A stretch of DNA of 64,000 bases, from the NCBI GenBank assembly GCA_965250215.1, contig CBDFNN010000004.1:3162001-3226000 (forward strand). Reading direction: 5' to 3'. The notes below the pieces were generated by a model. The model did not search any database. It had not been told where the DNA came from and saw only the letters and a list, made by a program, of their open reading frames with translations. A program made the translations under genes and the position numbers. Shown here in pieces: positions 9,405 through 18,625 of this stretch (positions are counted from its first letter, which is position 1; each line of letters opens with the position of its first letter). The DNA is from CBDFNN01 sp965250215. GTDB lineage: Bacteria > Bacteroidota > Rhodothermia > Rhodothermales > DATKEJ01.

Positions 9405-10349
9405 TTAAGCGTCCTCCCGTCCCTGCCAGTTGGTCCACCAGGCCTTGAATAAGGAGTATTGCTCCTCCACAAATCCCTCCTGACTGGCACTCAGAGAATC
9501 AGATTCGTTGAAATGAATCCGGTACTCCTCCTCTCCATTCAGCACGAGAAGATACTTGTAATAGAGAACGAGATCTGGACCTTCATCAAAAGTCGAGAGA
9601 ACCATCAAGGCCGACTCCAACTCTTTTGCCAATCGGCGCGCATTCACATCTCCTTTTTGAGCCTGCTTGCATAGCTCTAACATTCGAAGGACCGGTGCCG
9701 GAAGAGCATTTCCAATACCCGTAATAGCTCCCCTTGCGCCGCAGTTGACATAACCATGAAATACTTGAGTGTCGACTCCCACCATAAGGGTTAGGTCAGG
9801 ATCAGCATTAGTAATGTGTTCGGCCGCATAGCTAAGGGCTTCGCCTCCACCAAATTCTTTGAAGCCAATCAGATTGGAGTGCTGCGACCTCAGCTGGAAA
9901 AAGAGATCAGCCTTCGTTTCAAATCCGTAGTAGGGACTGTTGTAAATAACGGCCGGTACATTGGGAGCCGCGCTGAGAATTGAGGCGAAATGGTTCTTTT
10001 GTGCGATAAAAGAAGTGCCTCTCGACAGCACGCGCGGAATGACCATTAGACCCGCCGCTCCATGAGAAGCGGCATGAGCCGAATGGGCTGTCGCTAACTT
10101 CGTATTCATTGCTCCTGTGCCAACTACGGTGGGCACGCCTGCATCGATTAGGCGAGCAACACCTTCCATTCTTTGATCATCGCTGAGCAGTGGCCAATCA
10201 CCCATCGATCCACAATAGATCACTCCACTCATTCCGTGATCAACCATCTCAAGTCCCTTTTTAACCAAGCCATCGAAGTTTGGGCTTCGATCTGGATGGC
10301 ATGGTGTCATTAAGGCAGGCAGGCATCCGTTGAAAATCTCTGTATTCAT
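9405..10349 (-). CDS. DHDPS-family deaminase of hydroxyproline catabolism
   Basis: A 314-residue class I aldolase-fold protein of the dihydrodipicolinate synthase family. Tyr136 (VIYNSPYYG) and Lys164 (IGFKEFGGG) are the expected proton relay and Schiff-base residues. Next to an aldehyde dehydrogenase, a proline-racemase-family epimerase and an FAD amine dehydrogenase, it is best read as delta-1-pyrroline-4-hydroxy-2-carboxylate deaminase, giving alpha-ketoglutarate semialdehyde. It differs clearly from the biosynthetic DapA encoded 2 kb away. It lies 54 bp downstream of the dehydrogenase gene on the same strand, probably one operon. Function is assigned from context. Confidence 0.85.
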   Translation of the reverse strand: MNTEIFNGCLPALMTPCHPDRSPNFDGLVKKGLEMVDHGMSGVIYCGSMGDWPLLSDDQRMEGVARLIDAGVPTVVGTGAMNTKLATAHSAHAASHGAAGLMVIPRVLSRGTSFIAQKNHFASILSAAPNVPAVIYNSPYYGFETKADLFFQLRSQHSNLIGFKEFGGGEALSYAAEHITNADPDLTLMVGVDTQVFHGYVNCGARGAITGIGNALPAPVLRMLELCKQAQKGDVNARRLAKELESALMVLSTFDEGPDLVLYYKYLLVLNGEEEYRIHFNESDSLSASQEGFVEEQYSLFKAWWTNWQGREDA

Positions 10350-10403
10350 ATCAAGAAAGGTATTGGTCTAAAGTCGATCGAGATCGATAATAAATGAATC
10401 TAC

Positions 10404-11972
10404 TTAGTTAATAGAAGCTTGTGTCCAAGCGCCGTCAACTTGTCTCCAAGCTCCTCTAGAATTTTCGTTTTTGAGAAGTGGAGGTAAACGATGGGACCGG
10501 ACGTTGTCATAACATTGAAGCATGGAGAAGCGTCTTAAAGATCCTGGGATACCGACTGAGCTAAAGCCTGAGTGCCCGGTTGCTGGAAAGGGTCCCCCAT
10601 GATTCATCGCAGCCGTAACCGCCACCCCTGTTGGCATCTTATCATTGATTAATCGACCGACTCGCTCTCGCAGATGTGGCTCGATCTTGTCATATCGAGA
10701 ATCATCACCACCGTCTCGCGCCGAATAAATACAGCCGGTGAGATTACCCTCCAATGATTGAATCACTTCAATGGCCTGGTCATCAGAGTCCACTTCAACG
10801 ATAAGCGTGGCGTTCCCGAAAGCTTCTTGTTGAAGCGATTCAGGGTCCTCAAGAAAGCCCGCTCCTGATACCTTGAGAACAGTGTTTGGGTAGCTAAAAC
10901 CATCACCTGCTTCGGCTCTTGCTATTTCCTCGGCTCCGGCATTCTTCAGAATGTCGATGGCATCCTTTAATCCATCGCGGCCAGCAGCTGAAAACAAAGT
11001 GCCGCTAGGAGACGCTGCAAATTTCTCGGCGATGCTCGCTACAAACTTCGAAGTGTTTTCGTTCTTCTCAAGAATTATGAGGCCTGGGTTCGTACAGAAT
11101 TGCCCCGTGCCCATCAGACAACTTCCTAGAAGTTCTTCGGCAATTTCTTCCCCTCTTTCTTTAAGCGCTGAAGGTAAAATTACAACGGGATTAACCGATG
11201 ACATTTCCAGATAGACCGGCTTTCCAAGTTCATCGGCTGCTTTCTTGAGAGCAAGACCACCCCTTTTTGATCCTGTGAATCCTACAGAGGCAAGACGTGG
11301 GTCGCGTACCATTCTCTCGCCATCGGAATAGGACATATTGTAAAGTAGCTGGACGATGCCTTTAGGCATTCCTGTTTCATTGGCTGCCTCTTGTGCTTCT
11401 TCAGCTAGCAGTCTCGTTGTGCCCGGATGCAAAGGGTGCGCTTTGGCTATAACAGGATTGCCAGCTGCGATGGCTGCTGCAAAGTCTCCTCCAGAAACAG
11501 ATCCAAAGGCCAAAGGAAAATTATTTGGTCCAAAGACCGCGACGGGACCGATGGCCGAATAGCAGGATCTAATATTCGAATCTGTATCGATAACTGCATG
11601 CGCCCAAGATCCTTCTCGGGCCGCTTTTGCTGCTTGTCTTAGCTGTCCGGTTGTCCTTCCTGTTTCACCTTTCAGTCGAGTGTCGAAAGGCAAGGCCGTT
11701 TCTAGATGGGCGAGTTGTCTGATTTCTTCAGACCGAGCCTCTATCCGATCGGCGTAGCGCTCGAGAAACTTCGCGATGCGCTCAGGCGAAGTATTCCTCA
11801 TTTCAAGAAATGCCGACTGAGCCGAATCGAGTGCCTTGTTAATGTCACTCCATGAACTTGTGGGATACTTGCCAGGAAGCTCTTCTGTGGAAATGGGGTT
11901 CACAGCAGAGAAGGAGTCGGTACTAGCCGCATCTCGCCACTCACCAGCAATTAATACATTATGAAGAGACAT
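10404..11972 (-). CDS. Alpha-ketoglutarate semialdehyde dehydrogenase (aldehyde dehydrogenase family)
   Basis: A 522-residue aldehyde dehydrogenase. The oxyanion Asn151 (FGPNNFPLAF), general base Glu256 (VYLEMSS) and catalytic Cys293 (GTGQFCTNPG) are all present. The GPNNFP and GQFCTNPG versions are typical of NADP-dependent alpha-ketoglutarate semialdehyde dehydrogenases. The enzyme would catalyse the last step of trans-4-hydroxyproline breakdown, feeding alpha-ketoglutarate to the TCA cycle. It is first in a two-gene operon with the deaminase and is divergent from the epimerase-dehydrogenase pair, with which it shares a 208-bp promoter region. Confidence 0.9.
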   Translation of the reverse strand: MSLHNVLIAGEWRDAASTDSFSAVNPISTEELPGKYPTSSWSDINKALDSAQSAFLEMRNTSPERIAKFLERYADRIEARSEEIRQLAHLETALPFDTRLKGETGRTTGQLRQAAKAAREGSWAHAVIDTDSNIRSCYSAIGPVAVFGPNNFPLAFGSVSGGDFAAAIAAGNPVIAKAHPLHPGTTRLLAEEAQEAANETGMPKGIVQLLYNMSYSDGERMVRDPRLASVGFTGSKRGGLALKKAADELGKPVYLEMSSVNPVVILPSALKERGEEIAEELLGSCLMGTGQFCTNPGLIILEKNENTSKFVASIAEKFAASPSGTLFSAAGRDGLKDAIDILKNAGAEEIARAEAGDGFSYPNTVLKVSGAGFLEDPESLQQEAFGNATLIVEVDSDDQAIEVIQSLEGNLTGCIYSARDGGDDSRYDKIEPHLRERVGRLINDKMPTGVAVTAAMNHGGPFPATGHSGFSSVGIPGSLRRFSMLQCYDNVRSHRLPPLLKNENSRGAWRQVDGAWTQASIN

Positions 11973-12043
11973 TTTTTATTTTCGCTGTTCTATATTCCAA
12001 AATCGCGTCTACAGCTGTTCTGCTCGCAACCAAGACCGCAAAA

Positions 12044-12069
12044 TAAACAAACAGAGCGAGCTTTGTTTA
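12044..12069. promoter_or_regulatory. Candidate operator between divergent hydroxyproline operons
   Basis: A perfect 8-bp inverted repeat, TAAACAAA (12044-12051) and TTTGTTTA (12062-12069), with a 10-bp spacer. It lies 72 bp from the dehydrogenase start and about 110 bp from the epimerase. The centre-to-centre spacing of the half-sites is near 18 bp, suited to a dimeric regulator acting on both operons. No regulator gene is in the locus. Confidence 0.45.
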
Positions 12070-12180
12070 CAGCTCAAATCACTTTTTTACGAAGATCTGG
12101 TACAATGATGAGGAAAATTTTCTTTCAATTAAAACCAAGAATTGTCTCGGAGATCATAAACACGAAGTGTAAAATATATC

Positions 12181-13143
12181 ATTAAAGGCGCAACGCACAT
12201 ATCCGTCATAGACTCCCACACGGGGGGAGAACCGACGAGAATCATTCTATCGGGAGGCCCTGAACTGGGAATGGGTCCATTGTCCGAAAGACTGGAACGA
12301 TTCGAAAACGAATTCGACCACATCAGAACTGCTGTGGTAAAGGAGCCACGGGGATCGGATGTTATTGTGGGTGGGCTACTTTGTGAGCCCTATGAAGATG
12401 ATTGCGATTTCGGGACTATCTTTTTCAACGATCAATGCTATCTCGGTATGTGTGGCCATGGGACTATTGGCTTAATAAAGAGTCTCGAATACTTGGGCAA
12501 AATAAAATCAGGACTCTATAAAATAGATACGCCCGTTGGACCGGTGGAAGCTGAGTTATTTGACAATGGAGAAGTTCGCATCGGCAACGTTGAGAGCTAC
12601 CGAACGCAAAAAGATGTCAAACTTGATGTCGAAGGATATGGATCAATAGTCGGAGATCTTGCCTGGGGCGGCAACTGGTTTTTTTTGGTTAAGGAAGGCC
12701 CGTCTGAGCTCTTACATGTATCGAATGTCCGACGACTCGAAGAGGTGAGCATGAACATTCGTAAATGCCTAGAAGAGCAAAGAGTCAAAGGCGAGAACGG
12801 TGAACTTGTTGAACACATCGAGCTCTTTGGCCCACCCGAAAGCGAGGCGAATGATAGTCGTAATTTCGTTTTGTGTTCAGGAACAGCATATGATAGGTCG
12901 CCCTGCGGAACGGGCACGAGTGCTAAAATTGCATGCCTTGCAGCAGATGGAAAACTGGGACCCGGCGAAGTCTGGAGGCAGGAGGGCATCCTTGGCAGTG
13001 TATTTTCTTGTTCATACAAGTGGAATAAAGATATGAGTGCCATTCTTCCTAGCGTCATTGGAACAGCGCACATCACCGGAGAGGCAAAACTGATCCTCGA
13101 TCCCAACGACCCTTTCTGCCATGGAATATCAAAGTCCGCATGA
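12181..13143 (+). CDS. 4-hydroxyproline 2-epimerase (proline racemase family), rare start codon
   Basis: The enzyme converts trans-4-hydroxy-L-proline to cis-4-hydroxy-D-proline. Both catalytic cysteines are visible, in YLGMCGHGTIG (Cys91) and DRSPCGTGTS (Cys242); two Cys indicate epimerase rather than 3-hydroxyproline dehydratase. The first in-frame ATG is at 12271, but the conserved N-terminal strand THISVIDSHTGGEPTR is encoded upstream of it. The frame is open from the TAA at 12157, and no ATG, GTG or TTG occurs there. I therefore place the start at ATT 12181 (ATC 12178 is also possible), giving 320 residues, the usual length. It overlaps the next gene by 4 bp (ATGA). Confidence 0.85.
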   Translation: MKGATHISVIDSHTGGEPTRIILSGGPELGMGPLSERLERFENEFDHIRTAVVKEPRGSDVIVGGLLCEPYEDDCDFGTIFFNDQCYLGMCGHGTIGLIKSLEYLGKIKSGLYKIDTPVGPVEAELFDNGEVRIGNVESYRTQKDVKLDVEGYGSIVGDLAWGGNWFFLVKEGPSELLHVSNVRRLEEVSMNIRKCLEEQRVKGENGELVEHIELFGPPESEANDSRNFVLCSGTAYDRSPCGTGTSAKIACLAADGKLGPGEVWRQEGILGSVFSCSYKWNKDMSAILPSVIGTAHITGEAKLILDPNDPFCHGISKSA

Positions 13144-14387
13144 AAGGAGATCAGGTGCTTGTAATAGGTGGAGGTGTCATCGGTGCGATGTCTGCGTGGT
13201 ACCTGACTGAAAAGGGATACTCCGTGACTGTTGTAGACCGAGACCGCTTTGGTGCGGCATGCTCACATGGAAACTGCGGATACATTTGCCCAAGTCATGT
13301 TCTTCCCCTGGCACAACCTGGTGCCATTGCCAAGACATTGAAGGCAATGACAAAGCCGAATTCGCCTTTTGCTATTCGACCAAAAGCGAGTCTAGATTTT
13401 ATTTCATGGTTTTGGAAATTCTATCGGCAATGTGAACAAGAGAAAATGCTTCGGGCCGGACGATTTCGTCACGAGCTATTGCAGTCATCGATGGATTTGT
13501 ACAGACAATTAATTGAACAAGAGCAGATCGACTGCGAGTGGCAGGAGGCTGGTCTCTTGTTTGTCTATGACAAGGAAGAGGAGTTTGAGTCCTATTCTCG
13601 AATGGAAGAGCTTATCAAAAAGGAATTCGGCATAGGCGCCACATCCTATGATTCAAGATCTCTTGAGAGATTTGAACCTGCCCTGAAGCCTGGGCTTGGA
13701 GGAGCATGGCATTACGAAGGAGATTGCCACATTCGACCCGATAAATTTCTTTCAAGTATTAAGGCCAGACTGGAAGGACGTGGGACCGTTTTTATTGATG
13801 GCTGCGATATTGCTGATTTTCATACGGAAGCCGGCGGAGCCAAAGCCGTTTCTAGCTCGCTGGGCTCCTTTGAGGCTGACCATTTTGTTGTAGCGACGGG
13901 CGCCATGACCCCATTATTGAATAAGCACCTCGGTATGCGAGTACCGATCCAACCTGGAAAGGGATATTCCCTGACCATGCCAAAGCCGACTCTGATGCCT
14001 AAAGTACCGATCATCTTTGAAGACTCGCACGTCGCCATTACCCCGATGGAGACTGCCTATCGAATAGGATCAACAATGGAATTCGTAGGTTACGACACGA
14101 GCATTAGTCGGAAGCGGCTGAAGCTGTTGACTGATGCAGCGGAGAAATATCTTCACGAACCTTATTCCGATTCAATAGAAGAAGAATGGTTTGGCTGGAG
14201 GCCGATGACTTGGGATGGTCGACCAATTATCGATCGAAGCCCTAGAATGAGTAACGTTTGGATTGCTGCAGGCCATAGCATGCTTGGCTTGAGCATGGCA
14301 ACGGGAACGGGCAAATTGATAGCGGAGATGATTGGCGAGGAGGACACGCACATAGATGCGTCCGGTTTTTCAGCGTCAAGGTTTTAA
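13140..14387 (+). CDS. D-hydroxyproline dehydrogenase, FAD-dependent (DAO family)
   Basis: A 415-residue FAD enzyme of the D-amino-acid oxidase/DadA superfamily. The N-terminal FAD-binding motif is VLVIGGGVIGAMSAWYL (about residues 6-22), followed by the SHGNCGYICPSH segment common in DadA-like dehydrogenases. The C-terminal GWRPMTWDGRPIID and AAGHSMLGLSM motifs are typical of the family. It would oxidise cis-4-hydroxy-D-proline to delta-1-pyrroline-4-hydroxy-2-carboxylate. Its start codon overlaps the epimerase stop, so translation is coupled. Together with the divergent operon this completes the pathway to alpha-ketoglutarate. Confidence 0.88.
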   Translation: MKGDQVLVIGGGVIGAMSAWYLTEKGYSVTVVDRDRFGAACSHGNCGYICPSHVLPLAQPGAIAKTLKAMTKPNSPFAIRPKASLDFISWFWKFYRQCEQEKMLRAGRFRHELLQSSMDLYRQLIEQEQIDCEWQEAGLLFVYDKEEEFESYSRMEELIKKEFGIGATSYDSRSLERFEPALKPGLGGAWHYEGDCHIRPDKFLSSIKARLEGRGTVFIDGCDIADFHTEAGGAKAVSSSLGSFEADHFVVATGAMTPLLNKHLGMRVPIQPGKGYSLTMPKPTLMPKVPIIFEDSHVAITPMETAYRIGSTMEFVGYDTSISRKRLKLLTDAAEKYLHEPYSDSIEEEWFGWRPMTWDGRPIIDRSPRMSNVWIAAGHSMLGLSMATGTGKLIAEMIGEEDTHIDASGFSASRF

Positions 14388-14479
14388 GTTGCGATAGATC
14401 CGTCACAGGATCAGGAGCATGAGGCAAATTGATTTTTGGGACAGATCTGCGATCTCAAGAACATCAGCAAAGGAGCAAA

Positions 14480-16432
14480 ATGGATATACGAAGCAAACGG
14501 ATACACACCGGAATATTTCTCATTCTAGGTATCACAGTTTCATTTCCGGATACAGGTCTTGGAATGCAACTAGATTTTCAAGTGGACAATTCTTTGGTAG
14601 CAGACGAAGTGCTATATGTAGACATCGGGAGCGCAAAAGCAGATGATCAAAACGAAGGTGGCATCAGCACCCCACTTCGAACTATTCAAGAAGCGGCGGA
14701 TCGAGCTATTGACTTTAAGCGCGAATTTCGAAGTACACGCGTGAATATTATGGCAGGCGTATACAGGGAAGAGGTGTCGTTGGAAACCTATACCAACTAT
14801 CCAAGCAACGACCCAAATAACCTGACGCCAATTTGGTTCATTGGCGAGGGCCCAGGGCTTGTGAAAGTCTCAGGAGCTGATGTTATAGATAATTGGGAGA
14901 AGGTTGGGGAAAATCTCTGGATTAATTCCTGGCTCCACGACTGGGGAATCTATCCGGATCCAACTGGGGGTGGGGCCAATGTACCAACGATCACACGGAG
15001 ACGAGAAATGGTATTTGTTGGCGATCAACAATTTCGGCAGGTTGAAGATCAGACTCCAAGCGAGGAAAATACATTCTCCGTAATGGAGGCCTTCGATGCG
15101 ATAATCATCTATTCAAGCTCCCTAAGTCCGAATGTCGAAAAGACAAAAGTTGGAATCCGGGAAGAGCTTTGGAAGCAAGAGTATGAGCACAATGTCACGA
15201 TTCGCAATATTGATTTTGAATATGCAGCAACTAGGTGGCAAGATGCAGTTGCTGCTGTGCGATTTGCCGGTTCAAATGATATTCATATTGAGAATGCAAA
15301 CTTCAGTTGGAATAACGGCAGAGCTCTCTACTTCACTGGAAATGATGGGGTGACACTCGATAATGTAAAAATGAACGACAACGGATGGGATGGCTGGGGC
15401 ACATGGAAAGTCAAGAATTTCCGAGGAGTGAACACAGAGACCAGTCGGAATAATTGGAGAGGACATTGGGGAGAATATTATCGCTGGTCTGTTGGAAACA
15501 AGATTCTCAGAACACACGGATTCGAGTTGGTCAACCACATTGCAAAAGACAATTATGCTCGAGGATTATGGCTTGACTTGGACAACATTGACGTCGTGAT
15601 TGATGGCCTATTGCTCGAGGGCAACCTGAGAGACGGCGCCTTTATTGAGGCCAACCAGGGACCAATACATATTACCAAGGCCCGCATTTGCAATAATTCA
15701 GAATACGGTCTCTTCATAGCGAATACAGATAGTCTGACTATTACGAATTCAAAAATATGCGAGAACGAACTTGGTGAAATCATGATCACTGGCCAAAATA
15801 GCGGGAGATGGGTCTACAATTTCGAAACACTCGAAGAGTATTGGGTCCACTCTATAAACTGGAAATTCGACAATGTGGATTTCATTGCAAAGCCGGGGAA
15901 AACGCAGTTAACAGCAACCACTCTTTTGGACTTCGAACCATTTCTGGAATCACTCGATTCTAACTATAACACTTGGTGCCATCCGTCAACAACAGAGGCG
16001 ATTTCGATTGACAGAAACAATCCAGTTTCGCTTTCTAATTTCCAAAATACCACAGGTCAGGACTTTCAATCGACCTGGGAATGTCCATCCAATTTGAAGA
16101 CTGGCAAGAAAATGTCAGAGGCATCAGAGGCGCTAGAATCTGACCTAAGCCTAGCACAAAAGGAAGTCTCGTCGGATAGCTACTCCATTTACCCCAATCC
16201 TAGCACAGACTATCTCCATCTCAAGATTAAAACCAAGAACTCCGGATGGTCAAACTTGACCTTGTTTGATCTTCAAGGTCGAGAAATTGTTAAAGTCTTT
16301 GATGAGTATCTCGCAGCGAATGAAACGAGAGAAATAGATTTTGCCCTTGACGGGCTCTCCAGCGGAAACTATATATTGAAGTCTTCGGGCGAGCTTGCAT
16401 TGCCCAGCAAATTGATTCAAGTTCAGCACTAA
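14480..16432 (+). CDS. Secreted parallel beta-helix protein with type IX secretion sorting domain
   Basis: A 650-residue exported protein. I chose ATG 14480 because AGGAG lies just upstream and a signal peptide follows (basic RSKR, then a hydrophobic stretch at about 9-22); a TTG 51 bp upstream is less likely. Residues about 45-110 and 210-450 contain repeated short strands with Asn-rich turns (HIENANFSWNNGRALYFTGN, DNVKMNDNGWDGWG), as in right-handed beta-helix polysaccharide lyases and related proteins. The C-terminal 80 or so residues start with YPNPSTDYLHLKI and end with GNYILK, a type A type IX sorting domain. It is likely surface-anchored or released. Substrate unknown; no lyase catalytic site is identified. 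It is the third gene after the epimerase and dehydrogenase, 92 bp downstream. Confidence 0.85.
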   Translation: MDIRSKRIHTGIFLILGITVSFPDTGLGMQLDFQVDNSLVADEVLYVDIGSAKADDQNEGGISTPLRTIQEAADRAIDFKREFRSTRVNIMAGVYREEVSLETYTNYPSNDPNNLTPIWFIGEGPGLVKVSGADVIDNWEKVGENLWINSWLHDWGIYPDPTGGGANVPTITRRREMVFVGDQQFRQVEDQTPSEENTFSVMEAFDAIIIYSSSLSPNVEKTKVGIREELWKQEYEHNVTIRNIDFEYAATRWQDAVAAVRFAGSNDIHIENANFSWNNGRALYFTGNDGVTLDNVKMNDNGWDGWGTWKVKNFRGVNTETSRNNWRGHWGEYYRWSVGNKILRTHGFELVNHIAKDNYARGLWLDLDNIDVVIDGLLLEGNLRDGAFIEANQGPIHITKARICNNSEYGLFIANTDSLTITNSKICENELGEIMITGQNSGRWVYNFETLEEYWVHSINWKFDNVDFIAKPGKTQLTATTLLDFEPFLESLDSNYNTWCHPSTTEAISIDRNNPVSLSNFQNTTGQDFQSTWECPSNLKTGKKMSEASEALESDLSLAQKEVSSDSYSIYPNPSTDYLHLKIKTKNSGWSNLTLFDLQGREIVKVFDEYLAANETREIDFALDGLSSGNYILKSSGELALPSKLIQVQH

Positions 16433-16453
16433 TTGAACGGTAAAGAAAAAGGA

Positions 16454-16999
16454 ATGGATAAGGCACTTCAAACCATGATCGACAACTTGCCAGAGAAGAC
16501 TGGTAAATCATTGGACGAGTGGAAAACAGTTCTGGCAAAAGAGCTTCTTGCAAAGCACGGCGAAATGGTCAAATTTCTCAAATCCGAACACGGGGTGTCG
16601 CATGGCTTTGCCAATACCATAGTGGCTCTCTACAGAGCAGATTCGGACGGAGAAAAGGAAGACCTACTTGCCCTTCAGTACAAGGGAAAAGAGGTATTAC
16701 TTCCGATGTACAAAAAACTGGATAAAATACTCATGTCACTCGGGAAAGATGTTAAAGTGACTCCCAAGCGAGGAAGTGTCAGTTACATTCGAAAGCATCA
16801 GTTTGCTCTAGTCAAGCCTGCCACGAAAACAAGAATTGATATTGGCTTGAAGCTCAAAGGAATTGAAGCAGACGGCATACTTGGTCCCTCGGGGCCTTTT
16901 GGTACCATGTGTACTCATCGTATTCAAGTGACTAACTTGGATGACATCGATGCTGCACTGAGGGCATGGCTCGAGCGAGCATACGAAATGTCTGAATAG
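16454..16999 (+). CDS. DUF4287 and DUF5655 domain protein
   Basis: A 181-residue cytoplasmic protein from ATG 16454 (MDKALQTMIDNLPEKTGKSL), preferred over an upstream TTG because the DUF4287 domain begins at this methionine. Residues 1-60 match DUF4287 (TGKSLDEW, then KHGEMVKFLKSEHGVSHGFAN), and residues about 70-180 match DUF5655, including the small KPATKTRIDIGLKLKG strand pair. Such proteins are widespread, small and of unknown function. It ends at a hairpin shared with the convergent gene at 17037. Confidence 0.75.
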   Translation: MDKALQTMIDNLPEKTGKSLDEWKTVLAKELLAKHGEMVKFLKSEHGVSHGFANTIVALYRADSDGEKEDLLALQYKGKEVLLPMYKKLDKILMSLGKDVKVTPKRGSVSYIRKHQFALVKPATKTRIDIGLKLKGIEADGILGPSGPFGTMCTHRIQVTNLDDIDAALRAWLERAYEMSE

Positions 17000-17004
17000 A
17001 AGTC

Positions 17005-17033
17005 GAGGAGTCCAGTGGTCAGGAAAACTCCTC
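17005..17033. terminator. Hairpin between convergent genes
   Basis: A perfect 7-bp stem, GAGGAGT (17005-17011) and ACTCCTC (17027-17033), with a 15-nt loop, placed between the stop codons of the convergent genes at 16999 and 17037. It lacks a clear T-run on the plus side until 17042. It probably acts as a transcription end for one or both genes. Confidence 0.45.
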
Positions 17034-17036
17034 TCC

Positions 17037-17381
17037 TCACTCCTTTTTCTTCTTCGTCGGTTTAGGCTTTAAGCTTGACACGTAGGCAAAGCTCTTCCTG
17101 AAGTATTTGTTCAAGGCTCGGGTATTTTCCATTACCTCCTGCGGCACTATCGGATACTCCTTCATAACGGTGTTGTACTGAAAGGAGAGTTCCCCCTCGT
17201 ATTTCTTCAAAAAGGCCTCCCTTTCCTCTCTTCCCAAACGAATAGCGAGCTCGCCATTTGATTTGTCCAGAAAAGAAAACATATTTCCGTTTAGAGAGGT
17301 GTACTTATTGGCAGCACCCTTCATCTTCAAGTCAGGAATAATTGAGATGACTTTTTGGTACCGTTCTAAGTTGGTCATCAC
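17037..17381 (-). CDS. Small conserved protein of unknown function (TfoX/YjbR-like size and layout)
   Basis: A 114-residue soluble protein with a basic Lys-rich tail (KPKPTKKKKE). The central segment GNMFSFLDKSNGELAIRLGREEREAFLKKYE resembles the strand-turn-strand plus LRL core of small TfoX_N- or YjbR-type domains, but I do not recognise it with certainty. It overlaps the upstream FG-GAP gene by 4 bp (ATGA), so the two are translationally coupled although one is exported and the other is not. Function unknown. Confidence 0.55.
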   Translation of the reverse strand: MMTNLERYQKVISIIPDLKMKGAANKYTSLNGNMFSFLDKSNGELAIRLGREEREAFLKKYEGELSFQYNTVMKEYPIVPQEVMENTRALNKYFRKSFAYVSSLKPKPTKKKKE

Positions 17382-18565
17382 TTCCTTCTAAGTAGAGTAA
17401 GACCTTTCTTATTCCCGACCAGGACGTCCATCTTTCCATCCTTATCTACATCGAGAGCCTTCACCTCGACTCCGACGCCAGTATCATCATCGATGAGATG
17501 TGGCTTGAGGTCAAATCCTTTTCCGCTGGTCTCGAACCAATAGGTAACGGCGGCACCCGCGTTATCCGGATCACCCCAAGTGCCGTGAGCCATGAAGCGT
17601 TTGCCAGAAATGACATCTAAGAGACCGTCTCCATTCATGTCGACTAAATCCACTCCATGTGGTTGAGAAAACTCGACACCGTTCGGACTCTCGAATTCCC
17701 CTCCTCCTCCTACTAAAACATGCTTCTTAAAATCTTTTCCTTTCCCGTCTAGATTTTCATATATCAAGACTCCCCACCCATGGGCATAGTTGGCGGTCAG
17801 AACGTCATTGTCGCCATCTTGATCAAAGTCGTAGGCATACATTTGCGACCCACCCTTGGCGAAGTCATAGTCATGCTTTTCCCAAACTGGGTCACCTTTC
17901 AAGGAACTCGGCTGCTCCCACCAACCTTCGGCCTCTAACACATCCATGCGGTCATCTCCATTGACATCACCTACTCCAAGTCCGTGGGTGTAGTGAAACC
18001 ACTTCCCTCTCGGCGAGATCTTGTGAAATGTCCAAGGCTCCAATGGCTTTGAATAATCAGCCTTATAATAACCCCAGGTGCTATCTGCAATACAGACGAT
18101 TTCTGGTTCCCCATCGCCATCAATATCCTTCCACATGGGAGACTCATTACTCACCTCCGGAGCAACATGATGCATGTCCCACATTTCAGCCTTTTCTCCA
18201 GGATTCAGAAATATCCGGGCCGATTTTCCAGGAAAGCCAATCATGAAAATGTCTTCCCAGCCATCCTTGTTGAAGTCACGGGCGTAGGGAAAGAAATTGT
18301 CGGAATATATCTCCGGGTCATAAGCACCCATTGAATTCCAAGATTTAATTTGCTTATAGTCCGGCCCAATCCAGTAGTAGGGACCGTAGATGATATCGTT
18401 GACTTCGTCTCCCGTTAGATCAGCAGCATAAGCTCCTTCGGCATAGAACACATCTGTGAGCCGAGTCTTTTCGAAGGAAGACTTTTGAGCAACAAGGTCA
18501 AGCGAGGACAGAGCAACAACGACAACGATGGAGACACATATCCTTTCGTGTATCAGATTTTTCAT
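17378..18565 (-). CDS. Secreted FG-GAP/VCBS repeat beta-propeller protein
   Basis: A 395-residue exported protein with an N-terminal signal peptide (hydrophobic ICVSIVVVVALSSLDLVA). The rest is a run of calcium-binding FG-GAP/VCBS-type repeats, seen as DLTGDEVNDI, DFNKDGWEDI, DIDGDGEPEI, DVNGDDRMDV, DFDQDGDNDV, DMNGDGLLDV and DVDKDGKMDV, about seven blades. Such propellers bind ligands or partner proteins on the cell surface. It has no sorting domain at its C-terminus. It sits in a block of exported proteins with PVC-type dehydrogenases. Confidence 0.85.
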   Translation of the reverse strand: MKNLIHERICVSIVVVVALSSLDLVAQKSSFEKTRLTDVFYAEGAYAADLTGDEVNDIIYGPYYWIGPDYKQIKSWNSMGAYDPEIYSDNFFPYARDFNKDGWEDIFMIGFPGKSARIFLNPGEKAEMWDMHHVAPEVSNESPMWKDIDGDGEPEIVCIADSTWGYYKADYSKPLEPWTFHKISPRGKWFHYTHGLGVGDVNGDDRMDVLEAEGWWEQPSSLKGDPVWEKHDYDFAKGGSQMYAYDFDQDGDNDVLTANYAHGWGVLIYENLDGKGKDFKKHVLVGGGGEFESPNGVEFSQPHGVDLVDMNGDGLLDVISGKRFMAHGTWGDPDNAGAAVTYWFETSGKGFDLKPHLIDDDTGVGVEVKALDVDKDGKMDVLVGNKKGLTLLRRK

Positions 18566-18625
18566 AGGAATAAGCTAGTTTTGATTATCTAATTAAGTTA
18601 GGATAGTTATTCTTTCTCTGCTCCT

